Of a DNA stretch of 11,972 nt, positions 1 to 6,692 are shown piece by piece. Every line of letters begins with the position of its first letter. Position 1 is the first letter of the stretch. The notes below the pieces were generated by a model, which ran no database searches, had not been told where the DNA came from, and saw only the letters and a program-made list of their open reading frames with translations. Origin of the DNA: Archaeoglobus sp. (GTDB lineage Archaea > Halobacteriota > Archaeoglobi > Archaeoglobales > Archaeoglobaceae). The translations under genes and the position numbers were made by a program. Location: contig QNXS01000003.1 of the NCBI GenBank assembly GCA_003978865.1, forward strand, positions 1 through 11,972, written 5' to 3'.

Positions 1-275
1 ATTGTGTCTACGGGGAGAAAGGGGGAAGCTATGATGAATACTTTAAGGAATTTCTTAGCTTGATAAATTGTTGTAAATACTTTAATCATTAGGATCACTA
101 AGATAATAGATGCAAAAACCTAACAGTTTAACTTTAGAAGGATTAATAAGTTTTTACATTTAAAGAATTAGTGATGTAGGATACAATGAAATAGAAGAAA
201 AAAATTTATGCAACTATCTTACTGGCGATTACTTTTTGAATTAGGTTATTTTTAACTCCATTCTAACAACAATCC

Positions 276-287
276 AACAAGCTTGTT
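276..287. repeat. 12-base perfect palindrome
   Basis: The sequence AACAAGCTTGTT is self-complementary over its full length and is followed by an AT-rich stretch (AATTTTATAG). It could be a protein-binding site, a weak hairpin, or chance in AT-rich DNA. No adjacent gene requires it. Confidence 0.3.
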
Positions 288-305
288 AATTTTATAGACA
301 GCTAA

Positions 306-479
306 AACCTGATTACACGAGAACGTAATAGTGAGATTACAGCGAGAGATACAAGAAGAAATCCAATGATTCTGAGAAAAGGTCGTAAAGAGGTTGAAGA
401 AAGATGGGATAAGTTTTTAACTTTAATATCAACTCCTCTAACTTATTTTCTTGAGAATAAAATGAACGAAAATGAATGA
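306..479 (+). pseudogene. Possible gene remnant or very small protein (unrecognised)
   Basis: This is the longest and most protein-like of the fragments in the left-hand region: 57 codons open from just after a TAA at 303-305 to TGA at 477-479. The first ATG is at 366, which would give only 37 residues, rich in Lys, Arg and Glu, with the helical-looking segment GRKEVEERWDKFLTLIS and a hydrophilic end. There is no Shine-Dalgarno sequence before that ATG. It could be the C-terminal remnant of a larger lost gene or a chance open frame. No function is assigned. Confidence 0.2.
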
Positions 480-508
480 AAGGATTACAATTCTTCTACT
501 GCCAAACA

Positions 509-598
509 AAACCAACATAAAAACCAACATATACTTTAACATAGGATATAGAACATAGAACATAGAACCAACACAGAATGATACACGATATACACGAT
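509..598 (+). repeat. Cluster of short tandem and near-tandem repeats
   Basis: Within 90 bases there are three independent local duplications. AAACCAACAT occurs at 509-518 and 521-530. The 7-mer TAGAACA is repeated head to tail from 549 (two exact copies, then a third ending in C at 569). The 9-mer ATACACGAT is perfectly tandem at 581-589 and 590-598. The units differ from each other, so this is not a CRISPR array; it looks like replication slippage in non-coding DNA. Confidence 0.6.
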
Positions 599-715
599 AA
601 AAATTAAGGAGATACTGCTATTCCTGTAAGGGGTATAGATATCTTAAAGCATCCAAGAAGTGAGGAGGGAAGCTAATTAAGAATTCCCAATGAAATGTAA
701 CGAACGTATAATTAC

Positions 716-740
716 TATATAATAAAATAAAAAAATTAAA
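716..740 (-). terminator. T-rich terminator after hdrB
   Basis: Read on the minus strand, the bases just after the hdrB TAA are AATTTAATTTTTTTATTTTA and further T-rich sequence, including a run of seven T. This is the usual form of an archaeal intrinsic terminator, which needs no hairpin. Confidence 0.55.
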
Positions 741-742
741 TT

Positions 743-1492
743 TTAATCTATTATATTATTTACTATTAGACTGGTGAAAGGCTCTATCGGAAATTTATCT
801 TGAGCTATCTCCAGTGAGAACTGACACAAGGGACAGAGCGTGGCAATGCAATCAGCTCCGCATTTTTTAGCCTCCAGAACAATACTCACAGCTCTCTTCT
901 TGAATGCATCTGAATCCGTCAAAAGCAGCGGTCCACCACAGCACTCAGTTTTTGCTTTGAAATCTACAACTTCAAATCCAACTTTTTCCAAGAGCGACTC
1001 GAAAATACTTGGATTTTCAACATCATCGTTTATACCAAGTTCTGGAGGTCTCAAAATCTGACACCCGTAGTATGCTGCAACTTTCAGCTTGCTGTCAACT
1101 GTAATCTTCTTAGATAGTTTGCTGAAAATCTCGACTACATGAAAGACGCTTGTATTACCTTTGTACTCTCTGTTTATGGAAGCTAATACAGCATTAACTT
1201 CCTTAAGTTTATCTTCATCTTTAAGCTTGATACTCGCTTTTTTCAGGTTCTGATAGCAGGCCGGGCATGTTGTGACTATGTCAGCTCCAATATCCTCAGC
1301 AAGAGCAAGATTTCTTGCATTCATCGCCAGCCATATATCTTCGTTGTATTCCTCAATTACGTGAGTTCCGCAGCAGTTGAATTCAAGACACGAAACATCA
1401 AGATCAAGCTTTCTCATCAATTCTAACGAAGTTTTAGCGTACTTCATTCCGGAACTCTTGGCTGAACATCCGGGGAAGAAGGCAAGTTTCAT
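743..1492 (-). CDS. hdrB: Heterodisulfide reductase subunit B (HdrB)
   Basis: HdrB is the catalytic subunit that reduces disulfides (CoM-S-S-CoB in methanogens; in sulfate reducers the partner may be a DsrC-type protein) at two non-cubane [4Fe-4S] clusters. Both CCG domains are complete: Cys9, Cys40-Cys41, Cys76 and Cys79 (CPAC) in the first, and Cys144, Cys184-Cys185 (CCGG), Cys220 and Cys223 (CPLC) in the second. The product has 249 residues, against roughly 290-300 in methanogens, with the shortfall mainly after the second CCG domain. The ATG overlaps the hdrC stop (ATGA), with GAGGGTG upstream inside hdrC, so the two are translationally coupled. No membrane segment is seen. A close alternative is an HdrB paralogue acting on another disulfide substrate; the family call itself is secure. 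Confidence 0.93.
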   Translation of the reverse strand: MKLAFFPGCSAKSSGMKYAKTSLELMRKLDLDVSCLEFNCCGTHVIEEYNEDIWLAMNARNLALAEDIGADIVTTCPACYQNLKKASIKLKDEDKLKEVNAVLASINREYKGNTSVFHVVEIFSKLSKKITVDSKLKVAAYYGCQILRPPELGINDDVENPSIFESLLEKVGFEVVDFKAKTECCGGPLLLTDSDAFKKRAVSIVLEAKKCGADCIATLCPLCQFSLEIAQDKFPIEPFTSLIVNNIID

Positions 1493-2034
1493 GCCGGCAC
1501 ACCCTCGGTTATTGTATTTTCAGATTCTTTTTCAACTTTTACATTAATACTTTTTTCAACTTTTAATTTAGAACCCTCAATAATAGAAAAAATCTTTGAT
1601 ACTTCTTCTGCACAGGGACTTTTCTTGGGTATACTTATTGTTTTTGACAGTCCCCCATTTTTAATAGAATTTTTGAGTGATGACACAACTATTGAAAAAT
1701 CCATCATCTTACCGGACTTCATGAGCTTTAAGAAGAATACAGCTTCATCAAGCTCCCCATAACTTCTAACAGTTTCGACAAACGCCTTAACATGTGCCGG
1801 AATTTTGCCCTTTCTTATATGTTCAGCTCTCATTTCTGCTAAAACCTCGTATGGCTTGACATCCTTTGGGCATCTATAACACTTAAAACACGTTGCACAG
1901 AGCCAGCAAAGTTCCGAAATTTTGCCTTTTTCGAAATAATCAAGTACCATTCTTCTTGGGTTAAATCTACCGCTATCGTCAACACTTGCATATGTACAGT
2001 CAGCTGTGCAAGTTCCGCACTGGTAACACTTCAT
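1489..2034 (-). CDS. hdrC: Heterodisulfide reductase subunit C (HdrC), atypical
   Basis: HdrC is a small ferredoxin-like protein that carries electrons from HdrA to HdrB. The first cluster motif is Cys3, Cys6, Cys9, Cys13, with Thr instead of the usual Pro after Cys13. The second is in WLCATCFKCYRCPKDV (Cys46, Cys49, Cys52, Cys55). Its last spacing is CxxCP rather than the usual CxxxCP, and an extra Cys43 lies just before it. The protein starts only two residues before the first cluster, whereas known HdrC proteins have roughly 25-30 residues there. Upstream, the frame meets TAA with no other start, and a BRE/TATA-like element centred about 25 bases before this ATG supports a leaderless start here. 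The C-terminal tail is Lys/Glu-rich and low in complexity (KVEK repeated). It is the first gene of an hdrC-hdrB operon and has 181 residues. Confidence 0.9.
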   Translation of the reverse strand: MKCYQCGTCTADCTYASVDDSGRFNPRRMVLDYFEKGKISELCWLCATCFKCYRCPKDVKPYEVLAEMRAEHIRKGKIPAHVKAFVETVRSYGELDEAVFFLKLMKSGKMMDFSIVVSSLKNSIKNGGLSKTISIPKKSPCAEEVSKIFSIIEGSKLKVEKSINVKVEKESENTITEGVPA

Positions 2035-2054
2035 GAGTTTAATTACCGCTTTCG

Positions 2055-2069
2055 AAATTTAACATTATC
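2055..2069 (-). promoter_or_regulatory. BRE/TATA-like promoter of hdrCB
   Basis: On the minus strand GATAAT, which fits the BRE pattern RNWAAW, is followed at once by GTTAAATTT, a TATA-like box. The box is centred about 25 bases from the hdrC ATG, the spacing expected for a leaderless archaeal transcript. No Shine-Dalgarno sequence lies before that ATG, which agrees. Confidence 0.6.
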
Positions 2070-2151
2070 TGTCGTTGAAATTACTGAGCATTCATAACGC
2101 TTGTCACCTTTTTAGAGGATGAACACGATTTTAAGTCGTCATGCGACGTGG

Positions 2152-2165
2152 CAAAATATTAAATA
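2152..2165 (+). promoter_or_regulatory. BRE/TATA-like promoter of the polyferredoxin operon
   Basis: CAAAAT (five of six positions of the BRE pattern RNWAAW) precedes ATTAAATA (seven of eight positions of the TATA consensus TTTAWATA). The box is centred about 27 bases before the ATG at 2189, so transcription would begin at or next to that codon. It lies inside the longer open frame that could start at 2141, and this is why I place the start at 2189. Confidence 0.55.
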
Positions 2166-2188
2166 TTGCAGACCATTCCACATGCTCA

Positions 2189-2923
2189 ATGATGAACATT
2201 TCCGAGTTTAAAGGGAACGTTTTCGTAATAAAGAGGGTTATTGATGGAAACACCAAGAGAAAGCTTACGTACGATCCATCACTCTGCTTTGGTTGTGAGT
2301 TGTGCAGTACCGTCTGTCCCCAGAATGCGATAAAGTTGTTTCCTCTGGCGTACATGTTTATAGGAAGACCGAGAGTGAGAATAGATAGTAAAAATTGTAT
2401 TTTATGCGGAATCTGTTCTGAAATCTGCCCTTCAGGTGCATTGAAGGTTGAAGGCGCAAGGATAAGGCTGAAGAAGCTATTCTTCGCTGATTTTGAATGT
2501 GAGGATTGCAGAATATGCGTTGATGAGTGCCCTTGGGATGCAATAAAAGAAGTTAAGACTGAAGGAAAGAAAACAATAAAGGAGTGGGTGGAAGAACAGT
2601 GTATATTTTGTGGAAGATGCGCAAAATTCTGTCCGGATGATAAAATATTCGTTGAAAAACCGATAAGTGGTGAGGTTATCATAGGAGAGGACTGCAAATT
2701 TTGTGGGGTTTGCAAAGATATCTGCCCTTCACATGCAATTAGTTTTGATGGCAGGAGGATGATCGTTGATATGGATATCTGCATACTGTGCGGGGCTTGT
2801 AAAAATGCCTGTCCAACAAAGGTGATTGAAATAAGAAGAAACGAAGTTAGAATAGAAAGTGCATACTATCCGTGGTTCTCACAGCACGAAAAAGCCCTAA
2901 AAAGCATAGTAAGAGAGGTGTAG
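2189..2923 (+). CDS. Polyferredoxin with six [4Fe-4S] motifs (FwdF/MvhB-like)
   Basis: This is a soluble electron-carrier protein of 244 residues made almost wholly of ferredoxin repeats. Six CxxCxxCxxxCP motifs are present and complete: CFGCELCSTVCP (from Cys33), CILCGICSEICP, CEDCRICVDECP, CIFCGRCAKFCP, CKFCGVCKDICP and CILCGACKNACP. They form three pairs, as in the polyferredoxins of formylmethanofuran dehydrogenase and Mvh hydrogenase, which usually carry more clusters. The frame is open to an ATG at 2141 (260 residues). However, neither start has a Shine-Dalgarno site, and a TATA-like box at 2158-2165 points to a leaderless start at the ATG-ATG pair, 2189 or 2192. It is first in an operon, with the next gene 3 bases downstream. 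It probably links the FrhB-like and HdrA proteins, or hands electrons to an outside enzyme (inference). Confidence 0.88.
   Translation: MMNISEFKGNVFVIKRVIDGNTKRKLTYDPSLCFGCELCSTVCPQNAIKLFPLAYMFIGRPRVRIDSKNCILCGICSEICPSGALKVEGARIRLKKLFFADFECEDCRICVDECPWDAIKEVKTEGKKTIKEWVEEQCIFCGRCAKFCPDDKIFVEKPISGEVIIGEDCKFCGVCKDICPSHAISFDGRRMIVDMDICILCGACKNACPTKVIEIRRNEVRIESAYYPWFSQHEKALKSIVREV
2915..2920 (+). promoter_or_regulatory. Shine-Dalgarno site of the FrhB-like gene
   Basis: GAGGTG, overlapping the last codons of the polyferredoxin gene, lies six bases before the ATG at 2927 and fixes that start. Confidence 0.7.
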
Positions 2924-2926
2924 TGG

Positions 2927-4192
2927 ATGGCCATTCAGGTTCAGGATGTTAGAATAGAGATAATAGTTCATGAGGAGAGGTGTATTGGTTGCGGCAACTG
3001 TACTGCAGTATGTCCGGTAAACAACACAGTTACAATGAGGGTGGAGAGCGGAAAACTAAAAAGTGGTTTTCTTTGTGAAGGGTGTGGTCTGTGCGTTAAA
3101 GTCTGTCCATTTAACGCCCTTGAGCTTGTTGTGGAGGCACCCAAAGAACCTGAAGAAATTGAAACGCCCGAAGTAAAGAGAGAAGAAGTAGAAGCAGAAG
3201 TGGTTGAAAAAGAGCAAACCCATTTAGAAAAATTGGAAAAAAAAGAAATAAAAATAAAGAGGTTTCCGGACTATATTTCAGAATGGTTTTCAACCGGATT
3301 ACTAAGGAGAATGTTTGAAGCAAGCGGAGATATAAACGTCCCTGAAGTTATAAAGAAATTTGAGAAGGCGGGTGATATATTTTCACTTCTTTACATGGAG
3401 GTTATTGGTAGAAAACTATGCTCTCTCTGTGGAGCATGTATCTCTGCATGCCAAGAGGGTGTGCTCAGGATAACAGTTGATGGAAAACTGAGCTACCCCC
3501 ATCTAATTGAAGAGTGCAGAAACTGTGCTTCCTGTCTGCTCAAGTGTCCGAAAACAGATTACTTCAAACTCGAAGAGAGTGAAGATGAACTTGGGAGTTA
3601 TATAGATATAATTTCTGCAAGAAGAGCCGGAAAGGGAGATGAAAAAAAAGCTGGAGCTGCAACAGTTCTACTGAAATATGCTATGGAAAAAGAGATCATA
3701 GACTGTGCAATAGTTGTTGGAGATGAGCCATCTATTGTCACAAAACCGGAAGAACTTGAAAAATTTGCAGGAATAAAGTTCGTCGTTGCACCCACTCTTT
3801 CCCTTCTAAAAGAGGCGATAAAAATGGGATACAGAAAAATAGCTGTTGTTGGAGTACCATGTCAAGCTAAGGCTGCAAGAAAGATGAAGATGCTGGGTAA
3901 CGACGAGATAAAGCTCATAATGGGCGTTTTTTGTCCGAGAGGAAAACATCCGGAAAAAGAAGCTCTATCGTGTAAGGTTTGTAGGGATATGAGTGCTGAA
4001 TTTGCGGATATATCCTTTGGAAATACTGGCTCCCAGAAGGGATGGAGAACTATAATCGTGAGAACCGAGATAGGGAAACAGATAGTTGATGGCGTTCTGA
4101 ATGAGGGATTACTAAGAGTTGGCAGGGTGGATTTGGAGAAGTTAAAGCAGATGGCTGCAAGAAAGAAGTTTAGTTCAAGAAACGTTGGGTGA
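2927..4192 (+). CDS. FrhB/FdhB-like F420-binding iron-sulfur protein with N-terminal ferredoxin extension
   Basis: The C-terminal half (about residues 220-410) matches the coenzyme F420 hydrogenase/dehydrogenase beta family (FrhB, FdhB, FpoF). Recognisable landmarks are the ATVLLKYAMEKEIID helix region, the segment VVGVPCQAKAARKM, the cysteine pair in LSCKVCRD, and FADISFGNTGSQKGW. These proteins carry FAD and move a hydride to or from F420. Ahead of it are two ferredoxin motifs (Cys19, 22, 25, 29 and Cys50, 53, 56, 60) and a Glu/Lys-rich linker (about 68-105). Two further motifs follow: Cys165, 168, 171, 175 (followed by Gln, not Pro) and Cys197, 200, 203, 207. At 421 residues it is longer than FrhB (about 280). 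It overlaps the HdrA frame region and has a good Shine-Dalgarno site. The likely role is F420H2 oxidation, or F420 reduction, for the HdrA complex (inference). Confidence 0.88.
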   Translation: MAIQVQDVRIEIIVHEERCIGCGNCTAVCPVNNTVTMRVESGKLKSGFLCEGCGLCVKVCPFNALELVVEAPKEPEEIETPEVKREEVEAEVVEKEQTHLEKLEKKEIKIKRFPDYISEWFSTGLLRRMFEASGDINVPEVIKKFEKAGDIFSLLYMEVIGRKLCSLCGACISACQEGVLRITVDGKLSYPHLIEECRNCASCLLKCPKTDYFKLEESEDELGSYIDIISARRAGKGDEKKAGAATVLLKYAMEKEIIDCAIVVGDEPSIVTKPEELEKFAGIKFVVAPTLSLLKEAIKMGYRKIAVVGVPCQAKAARKMKMLGNDEIKLIMGVFCPRGKHPEKEALSCKVCRDMSAEFADISFGNTGSQKGWRTIIVRTEIGKQIVDGVLNEGLLRVGRVDLEKLKQMAARKKFSSRNVG

Positions 4193-4193
4193 T
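4188..4193 (+). promoter_or_regulatory. Shine-Dalgarno site deciding the hdrA start
   Basis: GGTGAT is complementary to the AUCACC of the archaeal 16S rRNA 3' end. It lies three bases before the GTG at 4197, equivalent to about seven bases from the usual GGAGG core. It favours GTG 4197 over the TTG at 4185, which has no such site. Confidence 0.6.
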
Positions 4194-4196
4194 AGT

Positions 4197-6608
4197 GTGA
4201 ATAAGGTTGCTGTGTTTGTCTGTCACTGTGGAAAGAATATAGCTGGAGAAGTTAACATTGAGGAAGTCGTTGACTACGCATCAACTCTGCCGGGAGTTGT
4301 AATCTCAGAGCATAACAAATACCTTTGCTCCTCCAGCGGTCAGAAGATGATAAAAGAGAAACTGGCTGAGTGTGATGCCAATGCTGTTGTTGTTGCTGCA
4401 TGCAGTCCAAGAATGCACGAGAACTTGTTTAGGCAGTGCATAGAAGAAGTGGGATTGAATCCCTACATGCTCGAGATGGCAAACATAAGAGAGCAATGTT
4501 CGTGGGTTCACAAGGGCAGAGAGGCTACCGAGAAAGCTAAAGCTCTCGTCAGAATGGCTGTTGCAAAAGCGAGGTACCTTGAACCTCTCGAGAAGAGGAG
4601 AGTTTCCTTAATAAGAAAGGCGATGGTTATAGGCGGTGGTGTTACGGGCATTCAAGCTGCTCTGGATCTCGCCGAGCAAGGTTTTGAAGTTTACCTAATT
4701 GAGAGGGAGCCAAGCATAGGCGGTCACATGGCACAGCTTGATAAGACATTTCCAACTCTTGATTGCTCGATATGCATTCTCGGACCGAAGATGGTTGAAG
4801 CTTACAGGCACGAAAAGATACACGTCATAACTTATGCAGAAATTGAGAATGTCGATGGCTATGTTGGAAACTTCAGAGTCAGAATAAGAAAGAAGGCAAG
4901 GTTTGTGACAGATGCATGTACTGGGTGTGGTGTGTGTGCTGAACACTGTCCAGTTGAAGTTGACGATGAATTCAACTGCAGACTATCAAAGAGAAAAGCG
5001 ATATACATTCCATTTCCCCAGTCAGTTCCCCTAAGATATACCATAGATCCGGATTCCTGCATTGGTTGCGGAATCTGTCAGGATGTCTGTCTGCCTGAAG
5101 CTATAGACTATGAGCAGGTGGATGAATTTGAAGAATTGGAAGTTGGAGCAATTATAGTTGCTACAGGATATGATCTGTTTGATCCTTCAAAACTGCCTGA
5201 ATACGGATACGGTAGATACGAGAACGTTATAACAAGCTTGGAGTTTGAGAGGCTGATAAATGCATCAGGTCCCACCGGTGGAAGAGTTTTACTGAAAAAT
5301 GGAGAAGAGCCCAAAAAAGTAGCATTTATCCAGTGTGTGGGTAGCAGAGGTGAAAGGGGAGAGTTGAGAAGATACTGCTCTGGCGTCTGCTGTATGTACT
5401 CTATAAAGCATGCAATACAGATAAAGGAGAAACACCCCGAAATAGACGTATGCATATACTACATGGATATAAGGACTGTGGGTAAGGGATACGAAGAATT
5501 CTACTGGAGAGCAAGGGAGATGGGAGTTAGGTTTGTAAGGGGAAGACCAGCTAAGGTAGAGGAAGTTGAGGAACCATCTCCCGCAGGAAAGAGGCTAAAA
5601 GTTGTGGCTGAAGACACACTTACCGGAAGAATAATAAAGGAGAGCTTTGATATGGTAGTTTTAGCTCCAGCAATGGTTCCTGCCAGAGGAGCTGAGGAGC
5701 TGAGAAAGAAGCTCGGAATCTCAGCGGATTCCAGTGGATTTTTCATGGAAGCTCATGCAAAACTCAGACCGGTGGACACACCAATATCCGGAATTTACAT
5801 AGCGGGATGCGCACATTCTCCGAAGGATATACCGACAAGTGTTGCACAGGGAAGTGCTGCAGCAAGTAGAGCCGCTACCTTACTGTCTAAGGGGGCAATA
5901 GAAGTTGACCCAATAACGGCATACGTAATTCCTGAGCTGTGTTTTGGATGTGGACTGTGTAAAGAGATATGTGACTTCAGTGCAATAGATATGAGCTGGG
6001 GTAAGGCTTACGTAAAACCAAACTGTATGGGGTGTGGTGGATGTGTTGCTGCATGTCCGACTGGAGCTTTGCAGATGGGTTGCTTTACAGATAGACAGAT
6101 AATAGCTCAGATAGAGAACGCTTTTGATGGTAGCGAAAAAAGACCGAGAATTCTCGCATTTCTCTGCAACTGGTGTAGCTATGGAGGTGCAGATTCGGCT
6201 GGGCTTGCAAGGCTGAAATATCCGGCAAATGTCAGAGCTATAAGGGTAATGTGTTCTGCGAGAGTGGACCCAGTATTTGTTCTTAAAGCTTTCCTGAATG
6301 GAGCTGATGGAGTTATAGTTGCCGGCTGTCATATCGGTGACTGCCACTACCTCACAGGAAATTATAAGGCAAAGAACAGAGTTGAAAAGTTGTGGAGAAT
6401 GCTTGATCAGTTCGGAATAAACAGAGAAAGATTACTTTTAAAGTGGATATCTGCAAGTGAGGGTGAAAAGTTTGCAAAAACAATGAGAGAATTTACTGAG
6501 AAGTTGTCAAAGCTGCCTCCAGCAGAGAATGAAGTTGAGAACCTAATTAAGTTCGTTGAAGAAGTTGAAAAGGAGGTAAGAGCCGAAAAGAGATTCGGAG
6601 CAGTTTAG
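4197..6608 (+). CDS. hdrA: Heterodisulfide reductase subunit A fused to MvhD (HdrA-MvhD)
   Basis: HdrA holds the FAD at which electron pairs are split or merged between a low-potential ferredoxin and the disulfide. In order, the 803 residues show an N-terminal HdrA domain (VCHCG from Cys9; YLCSSSG; AACSPRMHE) and a Rossmann FAD domain with GGGVTG at 146-151. These are followed by the HdrA segment TLDCSICILGPKMVE, a ferredoxin pair from Cys241 and Cys288 (the latter ending CL, not CP), CSGVCCMYSIKHA, and a second ferredoxin pair from Cys582 and Cys610. From about residue 649 comes a complete MvhD/FlpD [2Fe-2S] domain with CNWCSYGGAD, MCSARVDP and GCHIGDCHY. In Mvh-type systems MvhD is a separate protein joining hydrogenase to HdrA. 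The same fusion is known in HdrA2 of Methanosarcina. GTG 4197 is preferred because of the Shine-Dalgarno site and the usual VFVCHCG beginning. It is the last gene of the operon. Confidence 0.93.
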   Translation: MNKVAVFVCHCGKNIAGEVNIEEVVDYASTLPGVVISEHNKYLCSSSGQKMIKEKLAECDANAVVVAACSPRMHENLFRQCIEEVGLNPYMLEMANIREQCSWVHKGREATEKAKALVRMAVAKARYLEPLEKRRVSLIRKAMVIGGGVTGIQAALDLAEQGFEVYLIEREPSIGGHMAQLDKTFPTLDCSICILGPKMVEAYRHEKIHVITYAEIENVDGYVGNFRVRIRKKARFVTDACTGCGVCAEHCPVEVDDEFNCRLSKRKAIYIPFPQSVPLRYTIDPDSCIGCGICQDVCLPEAIDYEQVDEFEELEVGAIIVATGYDLFDPSKLPEYGYGRYENVITSLEFERLINASGPTGGRVLLKNGEEPKKVAFIQCVGSRGERGELRRYCSGVCCMYSIKHAIQIKEKHPEIDVCIYYMDIRTVGKGYEEFYWRAREMGVRFVRGRPAKVEEVEEPSPAGKRLKVVAEDTLTGRIIKESFDMVVLAPAMVPARGAEELRKKLGISADSSGFFMEAHAKLRPVDTPISGIYIAGCAHSPKDIPTSVAQGSAAASRAATLLSKGAIEVDPITAYVIPELCFGCGLCKEICDFSAIDMSWGKAYVKPNCMGCGGCVAACPTGALQMGCFTDRQIIAQIENAFDGSEKRPRILAFLCNWCSYGGADSAGLARLKYPANVRAIRVMCSARVDPVFVLKAFLNGADGVIVAGCHIGDCHYLTGNYKAKNRVEKLWRMLDQFGINRERLLLKWISASEGEKFAKTMREFTEKLSKLPPAENEVENLIKFVEEVEKEVRAEKRFGAV

Positions 6609-6650
6609 TTTTAACCTTTAGTTTTAACCTTTTTTAGTAACTTTTTAGTA
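6604..6650 (+). repeat. Tandem repeats starting at the hdrA stop codon
   Basis: The 13-mer TTTAGTTTTAACC is perfectly tandem at 6604-6616 and 6617-6629, the first copy containing the hdrA TAG. TTTTTAGTA follows at 6631-6639 and 6642-6650. This looks like local duplication, and it multiplies the T-rich terminator signal. Confidence 0.65.
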
Positions 6651-6662
6651 CCATTGTTTTAG
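6626..6662 (+). terminator. T-rich terminator after hdrA
   Basis: Several T runs (six, five and four T) follow within about 55 bases of the hdrA stop. This is typical of archaeal intrinsic termination and would end the polyferredoxin-FrhB-HdrA transcript before the tRNA gene. Confidence 0.5.
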
Positions 6663-6692
6663 TTTTAGAAGTTGAACTCATGGTTATTGATG

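Larger units (their letters stand above)
1..715. other. AT-rich region with no intact gene; possible decayed coding DNA
   Basis: No full-length gene is visible on either strand over about 700 bases. On the plus strand four short stretches read like protein between stops. They are 3-92 (29 codons ending TAG, beginning CVYGEKGGSYDEYF, perhaps the end of a gene starting outside the window), 164-244 (26 codons, DVGYNEIEE), 306-479 (57 codons, KGRKEVEERWDKF) and 608-676 (22 codons, RGIDILKHP). They lie in two reading frames (3-92 and 306-479 share one; 164-244 and 608-676 share the other) and lack convincing starts or Shine-Dalgarno sites. This would fit remnants of one or more degraded genes, but short open stretches can also arise by chance. 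I do not recognise a family in any of them. Confidence 0.4.

Noticed and set aside
509..598. CRISPR-like repeats
   Set aside because: The units are 7-10 bases, differ from each other and have no regular spacers.
1489..1560. Frameshift at the low-complexity end of hdrC
   Set aside because: The frame runs cleanly to a stop that overlaps the hdrB ATG in the normal ATGA arrangement, so the tail is real although unusual in composition.
2141..2188. Upstream extension of the polyferredoxin from the ATG at 2141
   Set aside because: It adds 16 residues not typical of the family, lacks a Shine-Dalgarno site, and overlaps the best TATA-like box. It is not excluded; a weak TTTTTAGA at 2109-2116 could serve as its promoter.
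2131..2784. Long minus-strand open frame opposite the polyferredoxin gene
   Set aside because: It is the shadow of a cysteine-rich ferredoxin gene; the translation is Ser/Ile/His-rich with no family features, and the opposite frame has six intact iron-sulfur motifs.
5880..6347. 155-codon minus-strand open frame inside hdrA
   Set aside because: It lies opposite the conserved ferredoxin and MvhD motifs, is Ser/Thr/Tyr-rich, and has no recognisable family.
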